Positions 34,235 through 48,727 are shown, numbered from the stretch's first letter. The stretch: DNA of 64,000 nucleotides from Ashinkailepas kermadecensis (GCA_034440615.1 JAOTOM010005142.1:531001-595000), one strand, 5' to 3'. A program made the numbers and translations. The notes: generated by a model from the letters alone, not told the origin.

Positions 34235-34980
34235 GCAGACCTGGCCAGACGCCCTCTCAGGCAGACCTGGCCAGACGCCCTCTCAGGCAGACCTGGCCAG
34301 ACGCCCTCTCAGGCAGACCTGGCCAGACGCCCTCTCAGGCAGACCTGGCCAGACACCCTCTCAGGCAGACCTGGCCAGACGCCCTCTCAGGCAGACCTGG
34401 CCAGACGCCCTCTCAGGCAGACCTGGCCAGACGCCCTCTCAGGCAGACCTGGCCAGACGCCCTCTCAGGCAGACCTGGCCAGACGCCCTCTCAGGCAGAC
34501 CTGGCCAGACGCCCTCTCAGGCAGACCTGGCCAGACGCCCTCTCAGGCAGACCTGGCCAGACGCCCACTCAGGCAGACCTGGCCAGACGCCCACTCAGGC
34601 AGACCTGGCCAGACGCCCTCTCAGGCAGACCTGGCCAGACGCCCTCTCAGGCAGACCTGGCCAGACGCCCTCTCAGGCAGACCTGGCCAGACGCCCTCTC
34701 AGGCAGACCTGGCCAACGCCCCTCAGGCAGACCTGGCCAGACGCCTCTCAGGCAGACCTGTCCAGACGCCCTCTCAGGCAGACCTGGCCAGACGCCCACT
34801 CAGGCAGACCTGGCCAGACGCCCTCTCAGGCAGACCTGGCCAGACGCCCTCTCAGGCAGACCTGGCCAGACGCCCTCTCAGGCAGACCTGGCCAGACGCC
34901 CACTCAGGCAGACCTGGCCAGACGCCCTCTCAGGCAGACCTGGCCAGACGCCCTCTCAGGCAGACCTGGCCAGACGCCGG
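34235..34980. repeat. 26-bp minisatellite, ~29 copies
   Basis: Units open GCAGACCTGGCCAGACGCCC and end TCTCAG or ACTCAG. Two units at about 34700-34755 have small deletions. With 26 being 2 modulo 3 and no stops, plus frames of 279 and 342 codons run through; they are by-products. Confidence 0.98.
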
Positions 34981-35128
34981 CTAAACATGCGCCGGTGGTC
35001 GTCAACAGAGACAGCCCGTAGTGCCACCCTCCCCCTGCTACCTAATGGGGGTCGGGTTTCTCGGTTGTTTGGTGTTTTCCCCTACAGCTGGGCGACATGG
35101 AGCGGGCCCGACTGGAAGCCTTTCCGTC

Positions 35129-37426
35129 AGCGACTGCACATGACGAACAGCAGAGACATCCTGTCGTCAGCTGACCAGACTGTGACGAACAGCAGAGACA
35201 CCCTGTCGTCAGTTAACCAGACTGTGACGAACAGCTGAGACACCCTGTCGTCAGCTGACCAGACCGTGACGAACAGCTGAGACACCCTGTCGTCAGCTGA
35301 CCAGACTGTGACGAACAGCTGATACACCCTGTCGTCAGCTGACCAGACTGTGACAAACAGCTGAGACACCCTGTCGTCAGTTGACCAGACTATGACGAAC
35401 AGCTGGGATACCCTGTCGTCAGCTGACCAGACTGTGACGAACAGCTGAGACACCCTGTCGTCAGTTAACCAGACTGTGACAAACAGCTGATACACCCTGT
35501 CGTCAGCTGACCAGACCGTGACGAACAGCTTAGACACCCTGTCGTCAGCTGACCAGACTGTGACGAACAGCTGAGACACCCTGTCGTCAGCTGACCAGAC
35601 TGTGACAAACAGCTGATACACCCTGTCGTCAGCTGACCAGACTGTGACGAACAGCTGAGACACCCTGTCGTCAGCTGACCAGACTGTGACGAACAGCTGA
35701 GACACCCTGTCGTCAGCTGACCAGACTGTGACAAACAGCTGATACACCCTGTCGTCAGCTGACCAGACTGTGACGAACAGCTGAGACACCCTGTCGTCAG
35801 CTGACCAGACTGTGACGAACAGCTGGGATACCCTGTCGTCAGCTGACCAGACTGTGACGAACAGCTGAGACACCCTGTCGTCAGTTAACCAGACTGTGAC
35901 AAACAGCTGATACACCCTGTCGTCAGCTGACCAGACCGTGACGAACAGCTGAGACACCCTGTCGTCAGCTGACCAGACTGTGACGAACAGCTGAGACACC
36001 CTGTCGTCAGCTGACCAGACCGTGATGAACAGCTGATACACCCTGTCGTCAGCTGACCAGACTGTGACGAACAGCTGAGACACCCTGTCGTCAGCTGACC
36101 AGACTGTGACGAACAGCTGAGACACCCTGTCGTCAGCTGACCAGACTGTGACAAACAGCTGAGACACCCTGTCGTCAGCTGACCAGACTGTGACGAACAG
36201 CTGAGACACCCTGTCGTCAGCTGACCAGACTGTGACGAACAGCTGAGACACCCTGTCGTCAGCTGACCAGACTGTGACGAACAGCTGAGACACCCTGTCG
36301 TATGACCAGACTGTGACGAACAGCTGAACACCCTGTCGTCAGCTGACCAGACGTGAGAAAGGAGAACCCTGTCGTCAGCTGACCAGACTGTGACGAACAG
36401 CTGAGACACCCTGTCGTCAGCTGACCAGACCGTGACGAACAGCTGGAACCCTGTCGTCAGCTGACCAGACTGTGATGAACAGCTGAGACACCCTGTCGTC
36501 AGCTGACCAGACTGTGACGAACAGCTGAGACACCCTGTCGTCAGCTGACCAGACTGTGACGAACAGCTGAGACACCCTGTCGTCAGCTGACCAGACTGTG
36601 ACGAACAGCTGAGACACCCTGTCGTCAGCTGACCAGACTGTGACGAACAGCTGAGACACCCTGTCGTCAGCTGACCAGACTGTGACGAACAGCTGAGACA
36701 CCCTGTCGTCAGCTGACCAGACTGTGACGAACAGCTGAGACACCCTGTCGTCAGCTGACCAGACTGTGACGAACAGCTGAGACACCCTGTCGTCAGCTGA
36801 CCAGACTGTGACGAACAGCTGAGACACCCTGTCGTCAGCTGACCAGACCGTGACGAACAGCTGGGATACCCTGTCGTCAGCTGACCAGACTGTGACGAAC
36901 AGCTGAGACACCCTGTCGTCAGCTGACCAGACTGTGACGAACAGCTGAGACACCCTGTCGTCAGCTGACCAGACTGTGACAAACAGCTGAGACACCCTGT
37001 CGTCAGCTGACCAGACTGTGATGAACAGCTGATACACCCTGTCGTCAGCTGACCAGACTGTGACAAACAGCTGAGACACCCTGTCGTCAGCTGACCAGAC
37101 TGTGACGAACAGCTGAGACACCCTGTCGTCAGCTGACCAGACTGTGACGAACAGCTGAGACACCCTGTCGTCAGCTGACCAGACCGTGACGAACAGCTGG
37201 GATACCCTGTCGTCAGCTGACCAGACTGTGACGAACAGCTGAGACACCCTGTCGTCAGCTGACCAGACCGTGACGAACAGCTGGGATACCCTGTCGTCAG
37301 CTGACCAGACCGTGACAAACAGCTGAGACACCCTGTCGTCAGCTGACCAGACTGTGACGAACAGCTGATACACCCTGTCGTCAGCTGACCAGACTGTGAC
37401 GAACAGCTGAGACACCCTGTCGTCAG
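35129..37426. repeat. 42-bp minisatellite, ~54 copies
   Basis: The unit includes GTCAGCTGACCAGACTGTGA, CGAACAGCTGAGACACCC and TGTCGTC. Variants include CAGTTAACC, GACCGTG, CTGATACA and CTGGGATA. A cluster of indels lies at 36299-36460. Since 42 is a multiple of 3, minus-strand frames of 388, 353 and 523 codons persist, made of 14-residue repeats (VSQLFVTVWSADDR in one frame). No start context, flanking exon or signal supports translation. Confidence 0.98.
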
Positions 37427-39340
37427 CAACAGGCGGCCTGAGAGAGCGTGATACAAGCTTTGAACATCGCTGGTTCATGCGCCTTTTCGTGTTTGGCTTC
37501 TCGCGGGTGAGAAGCTCGGTCGGTGGTTAATCATACTGAATTAGCCTCAGGATGCGATGCAGGACGAGGTCCCAAACAAAGGAGCTCGATGAAATTACTG
37601 GAAAACTGTAGCTTGATGTGATATCTTCAGATCAAGACGAATTGCATTGGAACATTTACTCAGGTTACAGGTAGCCGAAAGAAACTCGAAGATGGATGGG
37701 GTCAATCGAAGCGCTTAGCCCTGTTCGTTCGGGACGTGTACATGGGATGGTTGGTTTTGGCAACGCATTATCCGTTTCAGGAAATGCGAGAGAAATTCCA
37801 ATGCATGGACGTATTTTGCTAAAGGTGGTGCTTTTCAGACAGGCTGAAATTGAGGGGTTTGTTCTGTGGCAGGCGAAGACAATCGAAGACAGGCGAAGAC
37901 AGACGAAGGAGTGATACATAAAGCTCCAAGCATTTTTCTGGTGCTGTTTTGTTGCAATCTTTTCGAGCGCTACACAAGGTAATCCTAAACAGCTGCAATA
38001 TACATATTATTGAGATTGAGTCGAGCCAGCCCCTTGTATGCAGTAATGCCTAGGTTATGTTAGTTTTTAATTGCATTCTCCATACAATCTACACGCAAGT
38101 TCTACGTTGACTTTCAATTTGACGATAATGCGTCAGAAGGCAGAAGCATATCTACAATATCATGAACATTGGACACTCACGGACTTAAAGTGCGAACATT
38201 TTTCCCTTAATTGAGATAATTTTGATCCGAACCATGCACATCAACGCTTTCTGAGAGGATTTGTCATTCTCCGAGATGGCATACTGGATAGTCCTTTGTG
38301 GGAGGTCGAGCTACTTTTCGAGCCGTCGCTTTCCTTGCGGCGTTATATAGTTAATCGTACGGTTATTTGGGCAGTTGTCTTGGCGTGCAGCCGATCGATA
38401 TGGTTCCATCTGGCCTAACATTCGAATGCGTCGGTGAAAAATCAAATGTTCTTCTTCCCCCAAGAAACATAGTGCCATTACCCGTTTGACTCCTATGGCT
38501 ATGTTTGCAATAAGTACGCAGAAATCATCAGCTGCATCATCTCCAACAAAGCATAGATGGAGCAGATGGCCGATTCTTGAAGCAGTGAATAATCATTTAA
38601 CTTAAGCAACCATGCTGGTATGCGTGAACGTCGCAGATATTCATCAGCGCAAGCCAGTACAATATGTGTTGACTGGTGCGTGAAGAAGGAATCGAAAAGC
38701 CCTATCCTATGCGATGAGGGAGATGGAGAAAATGGTGTGGAGAGAACGATCACTATACTAGGGTGTAGGACGAAGCAGGCTCGATTCATGCGGTTTCGTA
38801 TACCCAGAGTTAGAGTTTGTGGAGTGAGAAAACTTGACCTCCGCTGCATACAGTGTATAGCCCCCCCCGGATAATCATCATGGAACAGAACAACAATTAA
38901 TGTTGGTGACGGCAGCCTATAGCTAGTTGGCGCCTCTGCCCATTTACAACCATGCACACCTTCCTCTTCCACTGATACCATCGAAAAGCTGGCTCCAGTC
39001 CTTTCAAAGAGTTGCACATCACCCACTCAGGCAAGCGTTGGCAAGGTGGCAACCCAATTCCCATCGCGAGTTGTTTTGCACTCCTTCCCAGCCGGCGTCG
39101 CACCCTTCCACCACAGACGCCTGGAGACCCCGCCGAGATGAGGCCGGCGCCCGACCAAAACAGAAAGGAAAATACGGGCAGGATCATTTGTAGTAGGCCA
39201 CACACACGCTCTAAACAGGGTGGAGGAATATACATTGGCCTGGCTCACGGTAGACACAGCGGTAGACAGTGTTGTCGTCTGCCCCGCATCACGTCAGCAC
39301 CAGCATGACTGGTATATACTGACGCTGCTGGGGATGCTAG
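37427..39340. other. Unique sequence, nothing recognised
   Basis: A short repeat of GGCGAAGACA lies near 37870-37905. The 175-codon minus frame 38499-39026 and overlapping plus frames match no family I know. Confidence 0.4.
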
Positions 39341-39489
39341 CTGGCGTGTTGGTACTGGGAAGACTGGGTCGGATTGGGCGAGCCTGTTTGTGTGTCTGGC
39401 AGCAGGCTCCTGCGTGGCGTGTTGGTACAGGGAAGACTGGGTCGGATTGGGGGAGCCTGTTTGTGTGTCTGGCAGCAGGCTCCTGCGTC
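39341..39489. repeat. 73-bp direct duplication
   Basis: Two copies with GTGTTGGTAC at 39346 and 39419, nearly identical through GGCAGCAGGCTCCTGCGT. Confidence 0.95.
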
Positions 39490-39507
39490 CACTGAAACGA
39501 CCTGAAG

Positions 39508-39783
39508 CCCTGACACTCCTGACGCTCCTGACACCTTGGTACCATGACGCTCCCAACGCTCCTGACGCTCTGACGCTCCTCACGCTTCTGAGGATCCTGG
39601 CATCCTTGACGTCCCTGACTCTCTAAACGTCTTGACACTCCAACATCCTGACACTCCTGACGCTCCTGACACCTTGGTACCATGACGCTCCCAACGCTCC
39701 TGACGCTCTGACGCTCCTCACGCTTCTGAGGATCCTGGCATCCTTGACGTCCCTGACTCTCTAAACGTCTTGACACTCCAACA
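39508..39783. repeat. 138-bp direct duplication of CTCCTGACG-rich DNA
   Basis: The landmark ACACCTTGGTACCATGACGC is at 39531 and 39669, 138 bp apart. Each copy is itself built of short CTCCTGACG-type repeats, which continue to about 39900. Confidence 0.93.
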
Positions 39784-39904
39784 TCCTGACGCTCCTGACG
39801 CTCCTGACGCTCCTGACGCTCCTGACGCCCCTGGTGCTCCCAACACCGTGACGCTCTTGGCTCCTCTAACGCTCCGGATACTCCTAGGGCTCCTGACGCT
39901 TCTG

Positions 39905-40078
39905 ACTCCCCTGACCCGTCGGCATGGCTTCTGACTCCCCTGACCCGTCGGCAAGGCTTCTGACTCCCCTGATCCGTCGGCAAGGCTTCTGACTCCCCTG
40001 ACCCGTCGGCAAGACTTCTAACTCCCCTGACCCGTCGGCATGGCTTCTGACTCCCCTGACCCGTCGGCAAGGCTTCGC
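39905..40078. repeat. 29-bp minisatellite, 6 copies
   Basis: Units of GGCTTCTGACTCCCCTGACC plus CGTCGGCAA, with a T variant (GATCC) and CAT/CAA alternatives. Confidence 0.95.
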
Positions 40079-40276
40079 ATTAACTTTCAAGCAGTTTGAA
40101 CTGAACCAATTGGTAACGCTTAGCATTACCCGATTTAGCATATGCATCATGCATGCTAGACATTGTTTCCAGCCGCAATCAACAGCTGGGTATGATCAGC
40201 GAATTGGGCTACTAATTTCTCAGTTCAGACATGGGAAACATAATGGGTAACTAATATATATCTATATATGTAATAA

Positions 40277-42185
<1,909 letters not shown>

Positions 42186-42235
42186 GCTTGGAATTTGAAG
42201 AACTGACACAGGTGTCAGTTCTTCAAATTCCAAGC
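42186..42235. repeat. 50-bp near-perfect palindrome
   Basis: The 24-bp arm starting GCTTGGAATTTGAAGAACTG is followed by AG and then its exact reverse complement. The sequence after it (CCAAATTCCAAGG) repeats part of the arm. A GTTTCACTA/TAGTGAAAC stem-loop lies at about 42322-42358. Confidence 0.96.
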
Positions 42236-43333
42236 ATTTCACTTGGCAAGACCAAATTCCAAGGTCTGTTTCACCATCGAAAAAAGATAGTGACTTACTT
42301 TTTGTTGTATTGAAATAAATAATGTTTCACTACGCATAGCTTCTCGATGCCTAGTGAAACACAATTTACTTACATCACAGAAAAGCACACATTTTCAGGG
42401 TGGTGAAACAGGTCTGACATCAGTAATCAAAAGTTTCTTTTACCACAACCTTGTTGTGTACCACAACCCTTGTTCAGGCCTCAGGGGCGATACAACATAT
42501 TTTGTTCGTGACAGAATCGACTTACACGGCGTCTCGATTCCCTTTGTTCTTCCCCGTACCAGATTCTGCAACGAAAAGTACGAAATTAGTCAAGTAGGTA
42601 CCGTACAATATTTTATTCAAATAATCCTACATTTTACAAGTACCAGATTTGTATCATTCATGTTGTGGAAAATATCAGAATGCCTTCAAATAACTTCAAT
42701 CTGGCTTCACATACATCAATGCTACCTGAACAATCGACAAGGACACCAAACACGTCCCTAAAAAACAACATACGTCTCCATGAACATGATTCCTAGCAGC
42801 CCACGGTCTGTATCTCGGTGCGCAAGCGGTATTACGTATTACCGCGTCCTCATATGCTGCCAGCTTTTTGGTAGCCTTCCTGCCATAATCTCGATCCTGA
42901 TCGCCGACCGGGACCGAGATGAAGCAATTTGTACGACAGAGAACTAATTACTTTTTTGATAGTGATGGGCAAAATTATCAACCAATTGCCAACCACAGAC
43001 AGCCAGTGACTGTAACGGCCATTTCTATTGGAGAAAGCTCGTCATTCCGCTCTATCGGTGTATTGATGCGAAACACGCGCACTTACGGCGTCTAAGCACA
43101 GCTATACTCTTTACAATTTGACGAGTGATATCATGCACTGGATGAGCAGCATTATAAGTACGAGTTGCATTACCAGCCTTATGCTCATAATAATATATCG
43201 GAATCGAACTTAATATAGATATATTTCGTTTCCGAAGCGTCGTCAATAGATACCATAGAACACGTCCCAGGAACTAAAACGTCACAAATGGCACAGCCAG
43301 CACAAAAATATCGCTTAGCACGTGACTTAATAC

Positions 43334-43770
43334 TACATTCACAGCACAAGAATTAAGCACAAAGCGGGGAAGATGCTTAGTGACCTAGAAAAAAGGGTGC
43401 AGAGAAAAGGGGGAGGAAAAGAGTCAACATTATGACTTCTTCTTGGAAGCTCATCAAGCCCACTCCGTACTGTTATAATCATTAGCTGTGTTAGCACGGT
43501 GATGCTGCTGGTGCGTATAGTACTAACTACAGTATATAGTACTAACTACAGCGTATATAACTACAAGTATAGTAGTTCTAGCAGCGCACCAGCAGCATCA
43601 CCGTGCTAACACAGCTAATGATTATAACAGTACGGAGTGGGCTTGATGAGCTTCCAAGAAGAAGTCAAAATGTTGACTCTTTTTCTCCCCCTTTTTTCTG
43701 CACCCTTTCTTTTTTCTAGGTCACTAAGCATCTTCCCCGTTTTGTGCTTATTTCTTGTGCTGTGAATGTA
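43334..43770. repeat. Long inverted repeat, ~185-bp arms
   Basis: The left arm (43334-43515) and right arm (43585-43770) are reverse complements over their whole length, apart from a few small indels, mainly in A/T-rich runs (AAAAAAGGGTGCAG against AAAAAAGAAAGGGTGCAG on the same strand). The 69-bp spacer contains repeats of TAGTACTAACTACAG. No transposase or RNA-gene signature is seen. Confidence 0.95.
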
Positions 43771-44365
43771 ACGATAGGAATTGTTCTTTTTTTGTGGGGG
43801 GGGGAGCGGGGAAATTACGTTAAAAATTACCAATTTCAAATGTTGTATTTTTGCGCGATTGATGAAATAGGACGTTTTCTGCCCTTTGATGTGAGTTCTG
43901 GTAACTGCAACGCCTAGTAGGGCATCAAATCTGGTAATTAAAACGGGTCAAACGGCTTGGATTTCCCGGAAATGGATTTTTGAGATAGTAAAAATCAGAT
44001 GACAGATGATTTTAAGACATCTGATAGAACTCGTCATGAATGCATTGTTTTGGTCCAAGACAAGACAAGACAATCTACAGGTTTGGCTGGGAATGGCTGA
44101 GGTAAGGAAGCGTTTCTGCAGTCATATGGAATGCTATTTCTGGGTTGATATTTCAATTTGTGATTGGTAGAATTTGTCGTAAGTTGGAACGGAAAAAACA
44201 AGTTTTTTTGCTTCTCGGATTTCGGCAATATACGTCTGAGGCAGGTATAAAACAATATTTTACTAACAAAATGTGTCTAGAATTTGAGAAAACGTTTTTT
44301 TTTAAGAGGTGCGACCAAAAACTTAATGAAAAGACCAATTACTTGTCAAAATTGCATTGTAAGCA
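43771..44365. other. Unique sequence, nothing recognised
   Basis: Begins with T- and G-runs near 43785-43802. No gene is supported. Confidence 0.45.
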
Positions 44366-44577
44366 GCGTAGTTGTCGCCTCAGCCGTTATATCGTCACAG
44401 CTACGGTACCACCGGCTCCTGCAGGCAATCCGCTATCGTAGTTGTCGCCTCAGCCGTTATATCGTCACAGCTACGGTACCACCGGCTCCTGCAGGCAATC
44501 CGCTATCGTAGTTGTCGCCTCAGCCGTTATATCGTCACAGCTACGGTACCACCGGCTCCTGCAGGCAATCCGCTATC
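44366..44577. repeat. 70-bp tandem repeat, 3 identical copies
   Basis: GTAGTTGTCGCCTCAGCCGT starts at 44368, 44438 and 44508. The copies appear identical, so the expansion is recent. Confidence 0.97.
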
Positions 44578-45000
44578 GACTACGCTATAGTTAATCAATA
44601 CTTGGTTGTTTAGCGACGATTTATCAAGCGTCAGGTGAATTTAGCGTGGCGACCGGTCACGTTGGCTGTTGCGGAGGAAGGCGTCGGGCAGTGGAGTAGA
44701 ACCGAGCGCACAACCTTTCAGTTATGAACGCGTATTGGTTTGGATGAAGGTTGGAGGCCTGCCAGCTCCGCACAGTTTTAGTAGTAGTAGTAAAAGCAAT
44801 ATAGGAATTCAGTGTTGGTGTGTGCCGTCAATGGAGTTCATATTAACCCACGGTAAAGGGTATGCAGAGTCTGCATGACTACTGATGGTGCAATAGCCGA
44901 GTTTGGAACGAAATTAGATTACTACATGCTGTTAAGCGACTCCGTTGAATTGCTCTGCGTGTCTCCATCTTAAACATTGATTTCCTAACTGGCGATAACG

Positions 45001-45183
45001 ATTTTAGTATTGTGAGCACCTGCATTGTGAGCAGCTGCATTACTCATTTTAGTATTGTGAGCAGCTGCATTGTGAGCAGCTGCATTACTCATTTTAGTAT
45101 TGTGAGCAACCGCATTACTCATTTTAGTGTTGTGAGCAGCTGCATTACTCATTTTAGTATTATGAGCAGCTGCATTACTCATT
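45001..45183. repeat. 30-bp repeat with 15-bp sub-duplications
   Basis: Unit ATTTTAGTATTGTGAGCAGC plus TGCATTACTC. The first two copies carry an extra ATTGTGAGCAGCTGC-type 15-mer. Confidence 0.94.
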
Positions 45184-45676
45184 AGAAGCATAATTTGACT
45201 TCTATTCCTTATCTAACACTACAGTTGATTAACAGCAACAACTACGGTGACTATATGCAGTTTTTTTAAAACCCATTTTGGAAAATTGAAATACATGTAT
45301 TATTTGTTTGTTGTGTTTGATTGACTAAAACCAATCAGGGAAATCTCTCAACTCTCTGCAATGGAGTTCTCTTGACGTATTTTAAGACATATGTACAAGT
45401 CAACAGTTGCATGCAAAAATTTTCACGTCACTGCATTCATGAGATTGGTTAAAGGATTTACATGCGTGTTTTGCGATATGTTGTCATGACAATCGATTGA
45501 CAGGCATGCATTGAAATCGACTTGTCACTTTTGGAGGCAGCAGTGCGACATAAGACACCTCCTCCCTCCAGTAAAAAATGAATCGTGGCCATTAATAGCG
45601 CAGCCAGTGGCAGGTTTTTAAACTAGCCTACATACTCTGGTCACAAAGCCGACACAGCTTATATGCCACACATTCT
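45184..45676. other. Unique sequence upstream of CR1 copy 1
   Basis: No recognised feature. The 5' boundary of the CR1 copy is uncertain; ORF1-compatible frame extends somewhat upstream of the first ATG at 45677. Confidence 0.45.
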
Positions 45677-45907
45677 ATGCTAAGTCTCAGACATTCGTGG
45701 TGCGAAATGGAGCTAATGCATTCTGCAAATGAGTTGTCTCTTGCTTCATTCGCTTTGCGTCATTCCTTGGTATCTGGGGATTTCTGGGTGGATTTCTGGG
45801 GGAGGACTGAAATGCTTGGATTAGACGGGTTACATTTGAGCAAGAGAGGAGTTGAATTGCTCAGCAATAGGTATGAGGAGGCTCTCAATAGGAAACAGGG
45901 AAACTAG
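45677..45907 (+). pseudogene. CR1 ORF1 C-terminal fragment (esterase-type)
   Basis: The last 76 codons of ORF1. The segment FWGRTEMLGLDGLHLSKRG fits the C-terminal DGLHL block of the SGNH/GDSL esterase domain found in ORF1 of many CR1 elements. The region before it is not recognisable and the N-terminal part of the domain is missing, so the element is 5'-truncated or diverged upstream. The stop TAG at 45905-45907 lies 13 bp inside the ORF2 frame, which opens at 45892. Confidence 0.65.
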
Positions 45908-48727
45908 GCAGGTCATGGGGGGATGTAGCTGATAGAGAGAGAAGTCTTGCAAACAAGGGAAGGAATGGTTTATCATGTTTTTACGTCAATGCCAGAAGTG
46001 TTAGGAACAAAATTGGGGAACTGCATGCGTATATGTTGTCTGAAAAGCTAGATTTGGTATGCATAACAGAGGCATGGGTTAATGAAAGCATTTTTGGAGA
46101 CAACTTGCAAGAATTCGAATTGACAGGCTACAACATGCATGCTTATCAAAGGCAGGCAAGGATAGGAGGAGGTATACTGTTGTATGTCAGACAAGTAATG
46201 AAATGTCATTCCATAGAAGATAGTGTACATAATGAAGGTGTAGAATCCTTGTGGTTAGAGAGCATTTTAAAAAAAGGAAAAAAATTTAGGGGGGGACATA
46301 TTATAACCCCCCCAAAAAAAAAAAAAAAAAAAATAAGTAGGAGAGTACAGGAGAGAACTGTTTTGTTGGGGGATTTCAACATAACAGGATTGGGAAGCAA
46401 AACTATAGGTCTAAACAAATCAGGAAGAAGCTTTATGGATTGTTTTGAGGAAATTTTTTTTTTTCAAATGATACATGAACCTACAAGGGAAAATGAAATA
46501 TTAGATCTTGTGCTTACTAATGAGGAAAATGTTGTACAAAATGTGAACATAGGAGAGACTTTGGATAATAGTGATCACAACATTATACGCTTCTCATTGT
46601 ATGTTGGAAATGTAGGAACCAATAAGACATTGATTCCAAATTTTGCTAAAGGGAATTACAATGAGTTCAGGATCTTCCTGAATGCAATTCATTGGGAAGA
46701 CTTATTGAAGGGCTTAGATGCTTATGAAATGTGGAGAATTATAAAATATAAACTATTTCAAGGTCAGGATAGGTTCATTCCCAATAGGCAAATTAGATTA
46801 GCCAGGGTTAAGCACCCTTCATGGCTGACCAGGGAAGTAAAGAATTTACTGGAGTCAAAGGAGCAGGCATTCAAGAAACTCAAATATGCTAACTCTGAGG
46901 TAAACCTCAAATCATATCAAATAGCTAGAAATAAAGCTAGGAGGTATGTTAGGGCATCTAAAAGACTGGGTGAAATCAAATTAGCTCGGGAATGTTCAGC
47001 AGGTAATGCTAAGATATTCTTTAGTTTCTACAAATTTAAGGCTAAAAGGTGTTCTGTAGGACCACTGGAGGTAGATGGGGAATTAGTGGTTGATGATTGT
47101 GATATTGTGGAATCCTTAAGCAAGCAATTCTCATCAGTCTTTACTAAAGATAATTCTGGTAGAATAAAAACAACTGAATCACATGCCATGACAGGTGATA
47201 GGTTGGAGTATCTTACAATAACTACAGAAGCTGTAGAAAAGCAGTTGCAGAATATAAAACCTAATAAAGCTTCTGGACTAGATGATATATATGCTAGGGT
47301 CTTAGTAGAGTGTGCTAAAGCTTGAGCAGTTCCTTTAGGTATACTTTTCAGGCGGTCTATGGAATACTCTGAAGTGCCTGAAGATTGGAGAAATGCAAAT
47401 GTAGTTCCAATTTTCAAAAAGGGAAGTATGAAGTGTGGAGGGAACTACAGGCCAGTCAGTTTGACCTCAATAGTTTGCAAGGTACTAGAAAATCTGGTAA
47501 AACAGAATGTTCAGATTCATCTTGATAGGCACAATCTTTTAAGGGATACTCAACATGGATTTCGATCTCGAAGGTCTTGTTTAACTAACCTTTTGGAGTT
47601 CATGGAGTATGTTACTAAAGAAGTAGACAATCAAAGCAGGATGGATGTTGTGTACTTGGACTTTAGCAAAGCTTTTGATAAAGTTCCACATAGGAGGCTA
47701 ATTCATCAACTACAGCAACATGGGATTGTTGGAAAAGTTCTAGGTTGGATTGAAGCATGGTTGAGGGGAAGGAAACAAAGGGTAATGTTAGATGGATGTA
47801 AATCTGATTGGAAGGATGTTCTGAGTGGAGTACCACAGGGCTCTGTTCTAGGGCCACTTCTCTTTATCATCTTTGTGAAAAACATTGAGGTAGGGCTGAG
47901 GAATAGAGTGTTCAAATTTGCTGATGACATCAAACTGGTAGGAGTGGCAAACAGTTGTGATCAATCTAGTAATATTCACTAGACTTGGAGGACCTAAAAA
48001 AGTGTGCTGATCAATGGCAGATGTCATTCAACTATGACAAGTGTAAGGTTATGCATCTGGGGTCTGGAGGTGAGACTTTCAGATATACAATGGGAGGGAG
48101 GGAAGTGGATGTTATTGAAGAGGAAAGGGACTTAGGTGTGTTGGTTTCAAAAGACCTTAAAGCAGAGAAACAAAGTAGCTCAGCTAGGAACAGGGCACTC
48201 AGAATGCTGGGACTCATTAATAGAAGTGTGATATATAAGAGCAAGGAAGTCATGAAAAACTGTACTTAGCATATGTGCGACCCCACTTCGAATATTCTGT
48301 GCAAGCTTGGAGCCCCTACCTAGAAAAAGATATAGACAAGTTAGAAAGAGTGCAACGCAAAGCAACTAAACTCATCAGTGGAATAGGTAGCTTAGAATAT
48401 GGAGAAAGGCTTGTGGCATTAGATATGTACTCACTCAAGTATAGGAGATTAAGGGGGGACATGATTTAAAGGTACAAAATTGTTAAAGGACTAGATCAGG
48501 TCAATTTAAATGGTGCTCTTCAGTTTAAAGTATCACACAGGGGTCACCAATTCAGGTTAGACAAGTTGAGGTGTAGGACAGTTAAGCGACAACAGGTCTT
48601 CAGTCAAAGGGCTGTTGATCAGTGGAATAGGCTGCCTGCTGATGTTGTGGGGAGTTCCTCATTGAATGTATTTAAAAGTAGGGTGGACAAATTTTTTAGA
48701 CAGGAAAATCCTGTTTTTGAGTTCTAA
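45892..48727 (+). pseudogene. CR1 ORF2: endonuclease + reverse transcriptase, broken
   Basis: The frame opens at 45892. It has no ATG until 46033, yet the apurinic-like endonuclease starts earlier (CFYVNARSVRNK near 45979), so translation would not start at 46033. Endonuclease blocks ITEAW, GGGILLYV, LLGDFN, LDLVL and SDHNII are present. The usual YRPP block is replaced by an A-run region near 46270-46340, a probable internal deletion. The RT carries NYRPVSLTSIVCKVLE, HGFRSRRSCLTNLL, YLDFSKAFDKVPHRRL, GVPQGSVLGPLLF and the catalytic FADDIKL. Post-RT blocks VRPHFEYSVQAWSP and LERVQRKAT follow. Breaks are in-frame TGA (47323), a one-base loss near 47980, another near 48257 and TAA at 48467. The frame ends at 48727 (VFEF stop). 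The protein reverse-transcribes and nicks DNA in intact relatives. Confidence 0.93.

Noticed and set aside
34145..35238. Plus frames of 279 and 342 codons
   Set aside because: By-products of the 26-bp array, open in more than one frame with identical periodic peptides.
45605..45625. CAGTGGCAGG just upstream of CR1 copy 1 as a transposon end
   Set aside because: No partner end or target duplication; probably chance.
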